Shown here in pieces: positions 1 to 6,922 of a stretch of DNA of 17,292 bases. How positions within the stretch are numbered: position 1 is the stretch's first letter; each line of letters begins with the position of its first letter. The stretch spans positions 1-17,292 of the forward strand of contig DQTM01000298.1 in NCBI GenBank assembly GCA_015662785.1. Reading direction: 5' to 3'. The DNA is from Sulfurospirillum arcachonense. Its GTDB lineage: Bacteria; Campylobacterota; Campylobacteria; Campylobacterales; Sulfurospirillaceae. The notes under the pieces were generated by a model. It worked only from the letters and a program-made list of their open reading frames with translations, searched no databases and was not told the origin of the DNA. The position numbers and the translations under genes were made by a program.

Positions 1-444
1 ATTGACCAAGAGATAGCAGATATTGTTGCTTATCTTAAGTCAGTTGCTCCTAAATCACTTAATGATGAAGAAATATTTGCAGATGCTTGTCAAAGATGTC
101 ATAGTATGAAATATGCTAATATATCTAGTAATAGTGATTCAGCATTACTAACAAAATATATGGGTAGTACTCCTCCTGATCTTTCAATGATGATTAGAGC
201 AAAAGGTAAAGAGTATCTTGAAACATTTATTAACAATCCACAAAAGCAACTAAAAGGTACAGCGATGCCTAGAGTTGGTTTAACTAAAGATGCTCAAGAA
301 CAAGTAGTCTCTTTTATGGAAAACACTGGCGATAGAAAAAAAGCAGAACGTGATTCACTTGGAGTAAAAGTTATAGGTTTTATGTTTATCTTTACTATTT
401 TAGCTTACCTTTGGAAAGTTAAAATTTGGAGAGAAGTACATTAA
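1..444 (+). CDS. petC: Cytochrome c1 subunit of the cytochrome bc1 complex, C-terminal part (partial)
   Basis: The reading frame is open from base 1, so the N-terminus lies outside the window; 147 residues are visible. The first ~15 residues look like the closing helix of one cytochrome c domain (ADIVAYLK). A second haem site follows, CQRCH at visible residues 30-34, then the PPDLS motif (58-62) typical of cytochrome c1 and a likely axial Met in GTAMPR (87-91). A single membrane helix (about 121-138) with a basic end forms the C-terminal anchor. Two tandem cytochrome c domains with a C-terminal anchor match the di-haem cytochrome c1 known from Campylobacterota, which passes electrons from the Rieske protein of the quinol:cytochrome c oxidoreductase to periplasmic cytochromes. 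The Rieske and cytochrome b genes would be expected just upstream. A membrane-anchored di-haem cytochrome from another complex is the main alternative. Confidence 0.85.
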   Translation: MDQEIADIVAYLKSVAPKSLNDEEIFADACQRCHSMKYANISSNSDSALLTKYMGSTPPDLSMMIRAKGKEYLETFINNPQKQLKGTAMPRVGLTKDAQEQVVSFMENTGDRKKAERDSLGVKVIGFMFIFTILAYLWKVKIWREVH

Positions 445-450
445 TAAATT

Positions 451-478
451 GTGGCTCTTTATGAGCCACTTCTAATTT
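451..478 (+). terminator. Stem-loop after petC
   Basis: GTGGCTC (451-457) pairs perfectly with GAGCCAC (463-469) around a 5-base loop, and the T-rich sequence TTCTAATTT follows. It begins 6 bases after the petC stop. The T tract is interrupted, so it may be a weak terminator or an RNA-stabilising 3' end rather than a strong terminator. Confidence 0.55.
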
Positions 479-496
479 AATAATAGGAGATTTACT

Positions 497-902
497 ATGA
501 AATTGAGAAATATTTTATTGTAATTGGCTATTCTTTGTACTGTCTCTTTTGCTGAAACTCCAAAAGAGTTTAATGCAAGAACAATGATAGGTATGGAAAG
601 TGGACTTAACAATATACAAAAAAGGTTTTCTTTATAATAATCTTGATTTAGTCAAATATGGGGCTGATCAAATTGTAAAAGAAAATGTAAAATATCACGA
701 TAGAGAAGTTATCAAATCAATCCTTCCAAAAGGAAAACAGCAGATGGAAAATATCGCACTAATAACTGCTACACGTGTTGATAACTCTATTATTGAAATG
801 AAAACTTATATTGAGTTAAATGATGTTCGTAAAGCACAAGATGCATTTATTAATATTGTAAAAGCTTGTACTGATTGTCATAATATCATTAGAGGTTGGT
901 AG
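497..902 (+). pseudogene. Broken small cytochrome c'-like gene (in-frame stop plus frameshift)
   Basis: A good ribosome site (AGGAG at 485-489) precedes ATG 497, which opens a signal peptide. Codon 9 is TAA (521-523), in the middle of the hydrophobic stretch; reading through it continues sensibly to LAILCTVSFA, a signal-peptide end. The frame is then lost at a run of six A's (about 610-617). Removing one A would restore the frame and join NNIQK to GFLYNNLDLV. The rest stays open to TAG 900-902 and ends in CTDCH at 867-881, a haem site about 6 residues from the end. A single C-terminal CXXCH in a ~130-residue exported helical protein fits cytochrome c' (class II). Two independent lesions argue for a real pseudogene, although either could be a sequencing error. 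A GTG at 600 gives a 100-codon open frame, but that product would lack an export signal, so haem attachment is unlikely. Confidence 0.75.
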
Positions 903-909
903 TATTATA

Positions 910-935
910 AGAGGGAATTCTTCCCTCTATCTTTT
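910..935. terminator. Bidirectional terminator between convergent genes
   Basis: AGAGGGAA (910-917) pairs with TTCCCTCT (921-928) around a 3-base loop. The + strand continues with ATCTTTTATTC. On the - strand the hairpin lies directly after the accA stop, so it can end transcription from both sides. Confidence 0.7.
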
Positions 936-1869
936 ATTCGCTAAATGCTCCTATAGAGCATATTCTATTGTATCTTTGTTCTAATCTATCTTTGTCACTT
1001 AACTTGTCCAACTCTTCAAGAGACTTTATAAAATAATCACCTAAAGCTTTAGCAGCTGCTACTTTATCTCTATGAGCACCTGTTATAGGCTCTTCAATGA
1101 CATCATTAATCAAGTCTAAAGAGTGTAAGTCATCGGCTGTTATTCTCATAGCTTTTGTAGCACTCTCTTGTTTTGATGGGTCATTCCATAAAATCGCAGC
1201 ACAACCTTCAGGGGAGATTACTGAAAATACAGAGTATCTCATCATAGCAACTCTATCAGCTACGCCAATTGCCAAAGCTCCACCACTTCCACCTTCACCA
1301 ATGACAACCGAAACACTTTTAGTATTTAACTTACTAAGTTCATAAAGATTTCTAGCTATCGCTTCACTCTGCCCTCTCTCTTCCGCACCGATTCCTGGAT
1401 ATGCACCTGGAGTGTCTATCAAAAATAGAACTGGTATATCAAATTTCTCTGCCATCTTAGCCATACGAAGAGCTTTTCTATAACCCTCAGGATTTGGCAT
1501 GCCAAAGTTTCTTTTTAGTTTATTTTTTGTGCCACGTCCTTTTTGTTCACCAATAACCATCACTTTACGTTCAGCAATGTAGCCAATATAACAAACTATT
1601 GCTAAATCATCTCTAAAAGCACGGTCACCATGAAGCTCATAACTATCATTGAGAAGTAGTCTAATGTAGTCTATCGAATAAGGACGATCTGGGTGACGAG
1701 CAAGTTGTAGTTTTTGATAATCACTTAAATTTTTATAAGTTTTAGAAACCTCTTTTTCAAGTTGTTTCTCTAAAATCTCTACAGCATCAACATCTGCTCT
1801 TATACGCGCACTTGCTATATCTTCATCAATCTGTTTTATACTATTTTCAAAATCCAAATAAGTTGCCAT
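934..1869 (-). CDS. accA: Acetyl-CoA carboxylase, carboxyltransferase subunit alpha
   Basis: 311 residues, close to the usual ~320. AccA and AccD together form the carboxyltransferase that moves CO2 from biotin on AccB to acetyl-CoA, making malonyl-CoA, the first committed step of fatty-acid synthesis in the cytoplasm. Family features run in order: an N-terminal helical region (1-60), HPDRPYSIDYI, LHGDRAFRDD, the conserved block from GEQKGR to the Gly-rich IDTPGAYPGIGAEERGQ, and GEGGSGGALAIG with its oxyanion-hole glycines. The ATG abuts the fabF stop with no gap (TAA then ATG), and an AAGAG about 7 bases upstream lies inside the fabF end, so the two are probably translationally coupled. It is the last gene of the fabG-acpP-fabF-accA operon. 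The accD partner is not in the window. Confidence 0.96.
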   Translation of the reverse strand: MATYLDFENSIKQIDEDIASARIRADVDAVEILEKQLEKEVSKTYKNLSDYQKLQLARHPDRPYSIDYIRLLLNDSYELHGDRAFRDDLAIVCYIGYIAERKVMVIGEQKGRGTKNKLKRNFGMPNPEGYRKALRMAKMAEKFDIPVLFLIDTPGAYPGIGAEERGQSEAIARNLYELSKLNTKSVSVVIGEGGSGGALAIGVADRVAMMRYSVFSVISPEGCAAILWNDPSKQESATKAMRITADDLHSLDLINDVIEEPITGAHRDKVAAAKALGDYFIKSLEELDKLSDKDRLEQRYNRICSIGAFSE

Positions 1870-3078
1870 TTAAACTCTTTTAAATATAACTGAACCATTA
1901 GTTCCACCAAAACCAAACGAGTTACTCATAACACAATTTACTTCTGCTTTTCTTGAAATGTTTGGAATATAATCCAAATCACAATCTTCATCACTATTTT
2001 CTTGGTTTATTGTTGGAGGAAGTATACCATCTCTCATGACCATCAATGATACTACAGCTTCAATAGCTCCAGCAGCTCCTAAACAATGTCCTATTTGACC
2101 TTTTATAGAACTAACTGGTGGAATATTCCCAGTAAATGCTTCTTTGATGGCAGCTGTTTCATTTTTATCATTTGCAGGTGTACTTGTTCCATGGGCATTG
2201 ATATAATCCACTTTTACATCACCAGCCATTTTTAATGCTGCTTTCATAGCTCTTAGAGGACCATCAAGCGTTGGAGTTGTTATGTGATGAGCATCACCAC
2301 TCTCTCCAAAACCTACGATTTCTCCATATATAGTTGCTCCACGTTTTACAGCATCTTCATATATCTCAAGCACTAGTGAACCAGCACCTTCACCCATCAC
2401 AAAACCATCTCTATCTTTATCAAATGGACGTGAAGCTTTTAAAGGATCGTCGTTTCGTGTTGATAGTGCTTTCATAGCAGCAAAACCACCGACACCAGCA
2501 CCACATATAGTTGATTCCGCACCAACTACTAACATCTTATCAGCTCCACCTAAAACCATAGTTTTAACTGCTTCACCAATTGCGTGTGTTCCTGCTGCAC
2601 ATGCTGTTACAGAAGACAAATTGGGACCCTTTACACCATGTTCAATCGAAACCATGCCACCAAGCATATTTATAAGTGCTGAAGGTATAAAAAATGGAGA
2701 TATTCTTCTTGGACCTCTCTCTTTTGCTATGATTGAGTTTTTTTCAATCGTTGGAAGTCCACCTACGCCAGAAGCTGAACTGATTCCAAATCTTTCCGCA
2801 TCAAATGAGTCAAAATTTGCATCCCTCATAGCTTCCTGAGCTGCCGCAATCCCAAGCTGTATAAATCTATCTGCTTTTTTTACATCTTTAGGATTCATTA
2901 CCGTTGTTGGATCAAAATCTGTTATCTCGCCTGCTATCTTTACAGAATATAACTCTGTATCAAACAAGGAAATGCTTTTAATGCCACACTGTCCATCAAC
3001 TATAGCCTTAAAAGAACTCTCTTTTTCTAAGCCTAACGAATTTATCATACCAATTCCAGTAACTACTACTCTTTTCAA
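1870..3078 (-). CDS. fabF: 3-oxoacyl-ACP synthase II (KAS II)
   Basis: 402 residues, full length for FabF. It condenses malonyl-ACP with acyl-ACP in fatty-acid elongation. The thiolase-fold catalytic triad is complete: Cys160 in SVTACAAGTH, His296 in INAHGTSTPAND, and His331 in IGHCLGAAGA. The C-terminus has the NSFGFGGTNG loop seen in this family. The start is TTG at 3078-3076, not ATG; it is favoured because GGGAG lies five bases upstream and the protein then begins MKRVVVTGIG as in relatives. It follows acpP after a 56-base gap that contains a stem-loop, and its stop abuts accA. FabB is the nearest alternative, but the context next to acpP and the KRVVVTG start favour FabF. Confidence 0.96.
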   Translation of the reverse strand: MKRVVVTGIGMINSLGLEKESSFKAIVDGQCGIKSISLFDTELYSVKIAGEITDFDPTTVMNPKDVKKADRFIQLGIAAAQEAMRDANFDSFDAERFGISSASGVGGLPTIEKNSIIAKERGPRRISPFFIPSALINMLGGMVSIEHGVKGPNLSSVTACAAGTHAIGEAVKTMVLGGADKMLVVGAESTICGAGVGGFAAMKALSTRNDDPLKASRPFDKDRDGFVMGEGAGSLVLEIYEDAVKRGATIYGEIVGFGESGDAHHITTPTLDGPLRAMKAALKMAGDVKVDYINAHGTSTPANDKNETAAIKEAFTGNIPPVSSIKGQIGHCLGAAGAIEAVVSLMVMRDGILPPTINQENSDEDCDLDYIPNISRKAEVNCVMSNSFGFGGTNGSVIFKRV

Positions 3079-3111
3079 ATCTGCTCCCTTGATGTTTAAA
3101 CATAGGTAAAG

Positions 3112-3128
3112 TCCCCCTAAAAGGGGGA
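3112..3128 (-). other. Stem-loop between acpP and fabF
   Basis: TCCCCCT (3112-3118) and AGGGGGA (3122-3128) form a GC-rich 7-bp stem with a 3-base loop, 6 bases after the acpP stop on the - strand. The sequence after it (ACTTTACC) has only three T's, so it is probably a partial terminator or an RNA-end barrier that keeps acpP message higher than fabF-accA message. Confidence 0.6.
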
Positions 3129-3134
3129 TTTTAT

Positions 3135-3365
3135 CTACTTATGATCTTCTACGTATTTGATTGCATCACCAACAGTAGCTATCTTCTCAGCATCTGCATC
3201 AGGAATTTCAATATCAAACTTCTCTTCTAATGCCATTACAAGCTCAACTACGTCAAGTGAATCTGCGCCTAAATCTTCTACAAACTTTGAATCTTCTTTA
3301 ATCTCATCAGGATTAACATTTAGTTGCTCTACAACTACTTCTTTTACATCTTCTAATAGTGCCAT
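3135..3365 (-). CDS. acpP: Acyl carrier protein
   Basis: 76 residues and strongly acidic, the classic ACP size and charge. The DSL motif at residues 35-37 places the 4'-phosphopantetheine on Ser36; the surrounding GADSLDVVELVMALEE matches helix II of the family. It carries growing acyl chains between FabD, FabF, FabG, FabZ and FabI. A strong ribosome site (AAGGAGC, 5-6 bases before ATG) fits the very high expression usual for this protein. It sits between fabG and fabF, the usual order, and stem-loops lie on each side, with a possible own promoter at 3395-3400. Confidence 0.97.
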   Translation of the reverse strand: MALLEDVKEVVVEQLNVNPDEIKEDSKFVEDLGADSLDVVELVMALEEKFDIEIPDADAEKIATVGDAIKYVEDHK

Positions 3366-3394
3366 TACAGCTCCTTCATTTTAAAATTTTTGTT

Positions 3395-3400
3395 ATTTTA
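3395..3400 (-). promoter_or_regulatory. Possible -10 element for acpP
   Basis: TAAAAT on the - strand lies about 30 bases before the acpP ATG, between a terminator-like hairpin after fabG and the acpP ribosome site. No clear -35 box is seen, which is common in Campylobacterota promoters. It would give acpP a short leader and separate expression from fabG. Confidence 0.35.
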
Positions 3401-3418
3401 TCTAAATTATCTTTAAAA

Positions 3419-3439
3419 GTAGTTTGACACCCAAACTAC
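3419..3439 (-). terminator. Terminator-like stem-loop at the end of fabG
   Basis: GTAGTTTG (3419-3426) and CAAACTAC (3432-3439) form a perfect 8-bp stem with a 5-base loop that includes the fabG stop codon. On the - strand it is followed by TTTTAAAG. It could end or attenuate fabG transcripts ahead of acpP. Confidence 0.5.
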
Positions 3440-4179
3440 ATATACATTCCACCATTGACTTTTAGTGTTTCACCTGTAATATATGATGAACTATCACTTA
3501 GTAAAAAAGCTACTGCTTCTGCTATATCTTTGGGGTCACCAAATCTTTTAAGTGGAATTTTTGCAGTATAACTCTCTTTAATTTCATCACTTAGTTTATC
3601 TGTCATCTCAGTTGCAATAAATCCAGGTGTCACAGCGTTAAATCTAATGCCTCTGGCACTTCCTTCTTGAGCAAAACTTTTTGTCATAGCAATCAATCCA
3701 CCTTTACTTGCAGAGTAGTTTACTTGTCCAGCGTTTCCAGTTTCACCTACAATTGAAGCTATATTGACGATAGCACCAAAACGTTTTTTATTCATCGCTT
3801 TTAATACTTCTCTACAACCTACAAATGCTGATGTTAAGTTTATATCAAGAACACTTGAAAAATCCTCTTTTTTCATTCGTATTGCTAACTTATCATTTGT
3901 AATTCCAGCATTATTTACAAGATATGAAAGCTCACCATCACTTGTAATTATAGTTTTTACACCCTCAATAAATGCCGCTTCATCAGCCACATCAAATCCA
4001 ATAACAGCAGCTTCACCACCATTGGCTTCAATCTCTGCTTTTACTTCATCAGCAGCCTCCGGACGTGAACGATAGTTTATCCATACTTTTAGCCCATATT
4101 GAGCTAAAGTTATTGCCAGTTGTTTTCCAATTCCACTCGCTGCGCCTGTTATTAATACGTTTTTTCCTCTGAATTTCAT
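3436..4179 (-). CDS. fabG: 3-oxoacyl-ACP reductase
   Basis: 247 residues, typical of FabG and other classical short-chain dehydrogenases. It reduces 3-oxoacyl-ACP to 3-hydroxyacyl-ACP with NADPH. The Rossmann cofactor motif TGAASGIG is at 11-18, NNAG at 89-92, structural Asn114, and the catalytic set Ser142, Tyr155, Lys159 (YSASK). The C-terminal part reads PGFIATEMTDKL and ends GETLKVNGGMYM, as in FabG proteins. The ribosome site AAGGA lies about 6 bases before ATG. Its position directly upstream of acpP supports FabG over another dehydrogenase. It appears to be the first gene of the lipid operon; gpmI lies 106 bases upstream on the same strand and might also read in. Confidence 0.95.
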   Translation of the reverse strand: MKFRGKNVLITGAASGIGKQLAITLAQYGLKVWINYRSRPEAADEVKAEIEANGGEAAVIGFDVADEAAFIEGVKTIITSDGELSYLVNNAGITNDKLAIRMKKEDFSSVLDINLTSAFVGCREVLKAMNKKRFGAIVNIASIVGETGNAGQVNYSASKGGLIAMTKSFAQEGSARGIRFNAVTPGFIATEMTDKLSDEIKESYTAKIPLKRFGDPKDIAEAVAFLLSDSSSYITGETLKVNGGMYM

Positions 4180-4214
4180 GGGGTTCCTTTTTTGTTAATT
4201 CCATATTGTTGTCG

Positions 4215-4254
4215 GGGACAGGCATCTTTTAGCGAGCTAAAAGCAGCCAGTCCC
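4215..4254. repeat. Long imperfect palindrome between gpmI and fabG
   Basis: Nested arms: GGGAC (4215-4219) with GTCCC (4250-4254), GGC (4221-4223) with GCC (4246-4248), and CTTTTAGC (4226-4233) with GCTAAAAG (4236-4243), separated by small mismatches. In all 16 base pairs fold into one 40-base hairpin. It is more GC-rich than the local non-coding sequence and has no T tract, so it does not look like a standard terminator. It may be a REP-like dispersed element or a processing site in a gpmI-fabG transcript. Confidence 0.5.
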
Positions 4255-4273
4255 GCTCCACTATCTTCATCTG

Positions 4274-4291
4274 GTATAGGCAAGCCTATAC
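4274..4291 (-). other. Stem-loop overlapping the gpmI stop codon
   Basis: GTATAGGC (4274-4281) and GCCTATAC (4284-4291) are perfect inverted arms only two bases apart, realistically a 7-bp stem with a CAAG loop. The gpmI TAG lies in one arm. No T tract follows on the - strand, so it may protect the 3' end rather than terminate. Confidence 0.45.
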
Positions 4292-5743
4292 TAATGCTTT
4301 GTCCATCTCTTGTGGGATTTCAAGCCCCATGAGTTTCAACACAGTTGGGGCTATGTTGTTTAACCCACCATTTTTTACTTTTTCAATCCCTTTAGCATCA
4401 ATAAAACAAAAAACATCATATGTAGTATGATTTGTCAATCTGTTACCATCACTATCGACCATCTCTTCGCAATTTCCATGGTCACTTATCTGAACTATAT
4501 TATATCCATTTTTCGCTTTATATATCCGTCCTAACTGATCATCAACCGTCTCAACAGCTTTTTTTGCAGCTTCAAAATCACCAGTATGTCCTACCATATC
4601 ACCATTGGCAAAATTTACTACTATAAAGTCATACTCACTACTCATAGCTCTTAAAACCTCATCACCAACCTCTTTTGCACTCATCTCAGGTTGCATATCG
4701 TAAGTCTGTACTTTGGGACTTGGGATTAATACTCTGCTCTCATTTGGATATGGCTCTTCTATGCCTCCATTTAAGAAAAAAGTAACATGAGCATATTTCT
4801 CAGTCTCAGCAGTATGCAATTGAGAGAGCCCTGCGTTAGAGATAACCTCTGCTAAAGTATTTTTTGGAGCCTCACTATCAAACATAATTTCAAAGTCATA
4901 AGAACTATCATACTGCGTCATAGTTATTACTTTAGCTGGAACTATATCTGTTTTAAACTCTTTAAAATCTTCAATTCCTACAGCTCTACTTATCTCTCTT
5001 ACTCTATCATTTCTAAAGTTAGCAAAAACAACTCCATCTTCAGCTTTGATTGAATTTCCAAAACTAATAGGCTCACAAAACTCATCTGTTATATCTTGTG
5101 CGTACATTTTTGTTATATATTGACTTGGTTTTTCTTTACATGTAGAGGTTTTTCCAAAAAGAGCATTATAACCACGCTCTACTCTATCCCATCTATTATC
5201 TCTATCCATGGTGTAAAAACGTCCACCTATGGAGGCTATATTTATATTATTTTCTTCTAAAATTTTTATATACTTAATTCCACTAGTTGGAGATACATCA
5301 CGACCATCCATGATAGCATGAACGTAAACTTCTTTACCACTCTTTTGTGCAATCTCTACAAGCCCTATAATATGGTCTATATGAGAATGAACTCCGCCAT
5401 CACTCAGTAGCCCTATTACATGTATATCACCCTTTACATGTAAAAGATTTTTCAGAGCTTTATTTTTTGAGAGAGAGCCATCTTTTAGAGCCATAGAAAT
5501 CTTGACTAAGTTTTGATAAAGAATTCTACCACTTCCTATACTCATGTGCCCTACTTCGGAGTTTCCCATCTGCCCTTGTGGCAAGCCTACACTCAAACCT
5601 GAAGTTTTTATTAAAGAGTTTGGCACCTCTTCGAATAGCCTATCATATGTTGGCGTATTTGCACTTTTAAATGCATTTAAGTTTTGTGTTTGCGAGTGAC
5701 CTATGCCATCTGTTATGATTAGTAATGTTTTTTTATTTGTCAT
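4286..5743 (-). CDS. gpmI: 2,3-bisphosphoglycerate-independent phosphoglycerate mutase
   Basis: 485 residues, slightly shorter than the usual ~510. It interconverts 3- and 2-phosphoglycerate in glycolysis and gluconeogenesis using two Mn ions. Alkaline-phosphatase-fold metal ligands and the nucleophile are visible: Asp12 in TDGIG, catalytic Ser62 in MGNSEVGH, then DGRDV (144-148), RDNRWDRVERGY (179-190), FRNDRVRE (241-248), Lys314 in ETEKYAHVTFFLNGG, NGDMVGHTG (378-386), and SDHGNCEEM (418-426). The ATG start gives the family N-terminus; AAGAG lies very close to it, so the ribosome site is not ideal. It is divergent from mraY across a 114-base promoter region and lies upstream of fabG on the same strand. 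Confidence 0.96.
   Translation of the reverse strand: MTNKKTLLIITDGIGHSQTQNLNAFKSANTPTYDRLFEEVPNSLIKTSGLSVGLPQGQMGNSEVGHMSIGSGRILYQNLVKISMALKDGSLSKNKALKNLLHVKGDIHVIGLLSDGGVHSHIDHIIGLVEIAQKSGKEVYVHAIMDGRDVSPTSGIKYIKILEENNINIASIGGRFYTMDRDNRWDRVERGYNALFGKTSTCKEKPSQYITKMYAQDITDEFCEPISFGNSIKAEDGVVFANFRNDRVREISRAVGIEDFKEFKTDIVPAKVITMTQYDSSYDFEIMFDSEAPKNTLAEVISNAGLSQLHTAETEKYAHVTFFLNGGIEEPYPNESRVLIPSPKVQTYDMQPEMSAKEVGDEVLRAMSSEYDFIVVNFANGDMVGHTGDFEAAKKAVETVDDQLGRIYKAKNGYNIVQISDHGNCEEMVDSDGNRLTNHTTYDVFCFIDAKGIEKVKNGGLNNIAPTVLKLMGLEIPQEMDKALV
5417..5442. repeat. Pair of TACATGTA octamers, part of an over-represented palindrome
   Basis: Two copies lie here (5417-5424 and 5435-5442), inside gpmI. Seven more were found by eye at 5137-5144, 7062-7069, 11272-11279, 11655-11662, 13738-13745, 15225-15232 and 15537-15544. 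Most are inside genes, and several extend to TTTACATGTA. Their role is unknown. Confidence 0.55.
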
Positions 5744-5792
5744 CTCTTATTTTACTAAAATTAAATCAAAATAAAATAAAATCTCTTCATTT

Positions 5793-5798
5793 ATTATA
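5793..5798 (-). promoter_or_regulatory. -10 element upstream of gpmI
   Basis: A perfect TATAAT on the - strand, about 50 bases before the gpmI ATG. There is no good -35 match at 17 bases, only A/T-rich sequence. The mraY promoter must lie in the same 114-base gap; ATTAAAAT around 5818-5825 on the + strand is a weak candidate. Confidence 0.45.
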
Positions 5799-5857
5799 AG
5801 CTTGTAAGCAATATTCTATTAAAATAGCCTTTACACTAAAATTTAAGCGGGATTTTT

Positions 5858-6922
5858 ATGCTCTATTGGTTACACCAAATAACATCTATAAACATTTTTC
5901 AATACATCACAGTTCGTGCGGGAATCGCATTTTTTGTATCTTTTACTTTAGCACTTGTTGCTATTCCAATGTTCATAAAATGGGCAAAAAAGAAAAATGC
6001 AAACCAACCCATATATGAATTAGCTCCAAAATCTCATCAAAAAAAGTCCAATACTCCAACAATGGGTGGATTGGTCTTTTTATCTTCAACAATCCTAGCA
6101 ACTCTATTATGTGTAAAACTTGACAATATCTTTGCAATTGGCGGAATCTTAACCATAGTACTTTTTGGGCTTATTGGCATAAAAGATGACCTCTCTAAAA
6201 TAGTTGGCGGCGATAACCAATCAGGACTTAGTAGACGTTCTAAAATCGTACTTCAGAGTGTTGCTGGTTTTATAGTTTCTGTTCTTATCTTTTTTGGTTC
6301 AGGCATTAGCAGTGAACTTTTTGTACCTTTTTTGAAAAATCCAGTTATGCAGATGGAACTTTTTACCATCATTTTTTGGATACTTGTTATGGTTTCAGCT
6401 AGTAATGCTGTGAACTTAACAGATGGACTTGATGGTTTAGCGACTGTTCCTTCTATCTTCTCTATGCTAACACTAAGCATATTTGTCTACATTGGTGGTC
6501 ATGCACTCCTAAGTAGTTATCTATTTTTACCAAAAGTAAGTGGCTCTGGTGAAGTTGTTATCATTGCTGCTGCTCTTATAGGCTCATTGACTGCATTTTT
6601 GTGGTACAACTGTTACCCAGCTGAGCTTTTTATGGGTGATAGTGGAAGTTTAAGCATAGGAGCATTTATAGCTTATATGGCGATAATTTCTAAAAATGAG
6701 CTTCTTTTAATTCTTATTGGATTTGTATTTGTGCTAGAAACCGTATCCGTTATACTTCAAGTTGGAAGTTTTAAAACACGAAAAAAACGGATTTTTCATA
6801 TGGCTCCAATTCATCACCACTTTGAAATCAAAGGGTGGGCAGAAAACAAAATCATAGTTAGGTTTTGGATAATAGCACTCATGTCAAATCTACTCGCACT
6901 TATGGAGATAAAACTAAGATAA
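5858..6922 (+). CDS. mraY: Phospho-N-acetylmuramoyl-pentapeptide-transferase
   Basis: 354 residues with about ten membrane helices, the usual size. It transfers phospho-MurNAc-pentapeptide from UDP to undecaprenyl phosphate, forming lipid I on the inner membrane. Key motifs are present: KSNTPTMGG (63-71), the Asp pair in GIKDDLSK (Asp110, Asp111), NAVNLTDGLDGLA (183-195) with Asp189 and Asp192, Mg-binding Asp261 in MGDSGSL, and the HHH triad (319-321) in APIHHHFEIKGW. The first of two cell-wall genes: its TAA shares one base with the murD ATG (TAATG), indicating coupled translation. The pairing of mraY with murD away from a large division cluster is usual in Campylobacterota. Confidence 0.97.
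   Translation: MLYWLHQITSINIFQYITVRAGIAFFVSFTLALVAIPMFIKWAKKKNANQPIYELAPKSHQKKSNTPTMGGLVFLSSTILATLLCVKLDNIFAIGGILTIVLFGLIGIKDDLSKIVGGDNQSGLSRRSKIVLQSVAGFIVSVLIFFGSGISSELFVPFLKNPVMQMELFTIIFWILVMVSASNAVNLTDGLDGLATVPSIFSMLTLSIFVYIGGHALLSSYLFLPKVSGSGEVVIIAAALIGSLTAFLWYNCYPAELFMGDSGSLSIGAFIAYMAIISKNELLLILIGFVFVLETVSVILQVGSFKTRKKRIFHMAPIHHHFEIKGWAENKIIVRFWIIALMSNLLALMEIKLR

Noticed and set aside
451..478. Stem-loop as a riboswitch for the cytochrome gene
   Set aside because: Only a simple 7-bp hairpin is present, too small for any known riboswitch.
600..902. A 100-codon gene starting at GTG 600
   Set aside because: It is the 3' part of the broken cytochrome; it lacks the export signal needed for haem attachment and has no ribosome site.
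3157..3384. Open frame on the + strand opposite acpP
   Set aside because: It is a Ser/Thr-rich mirror of the strongly conserved acpP and has no family features or ribosome site.
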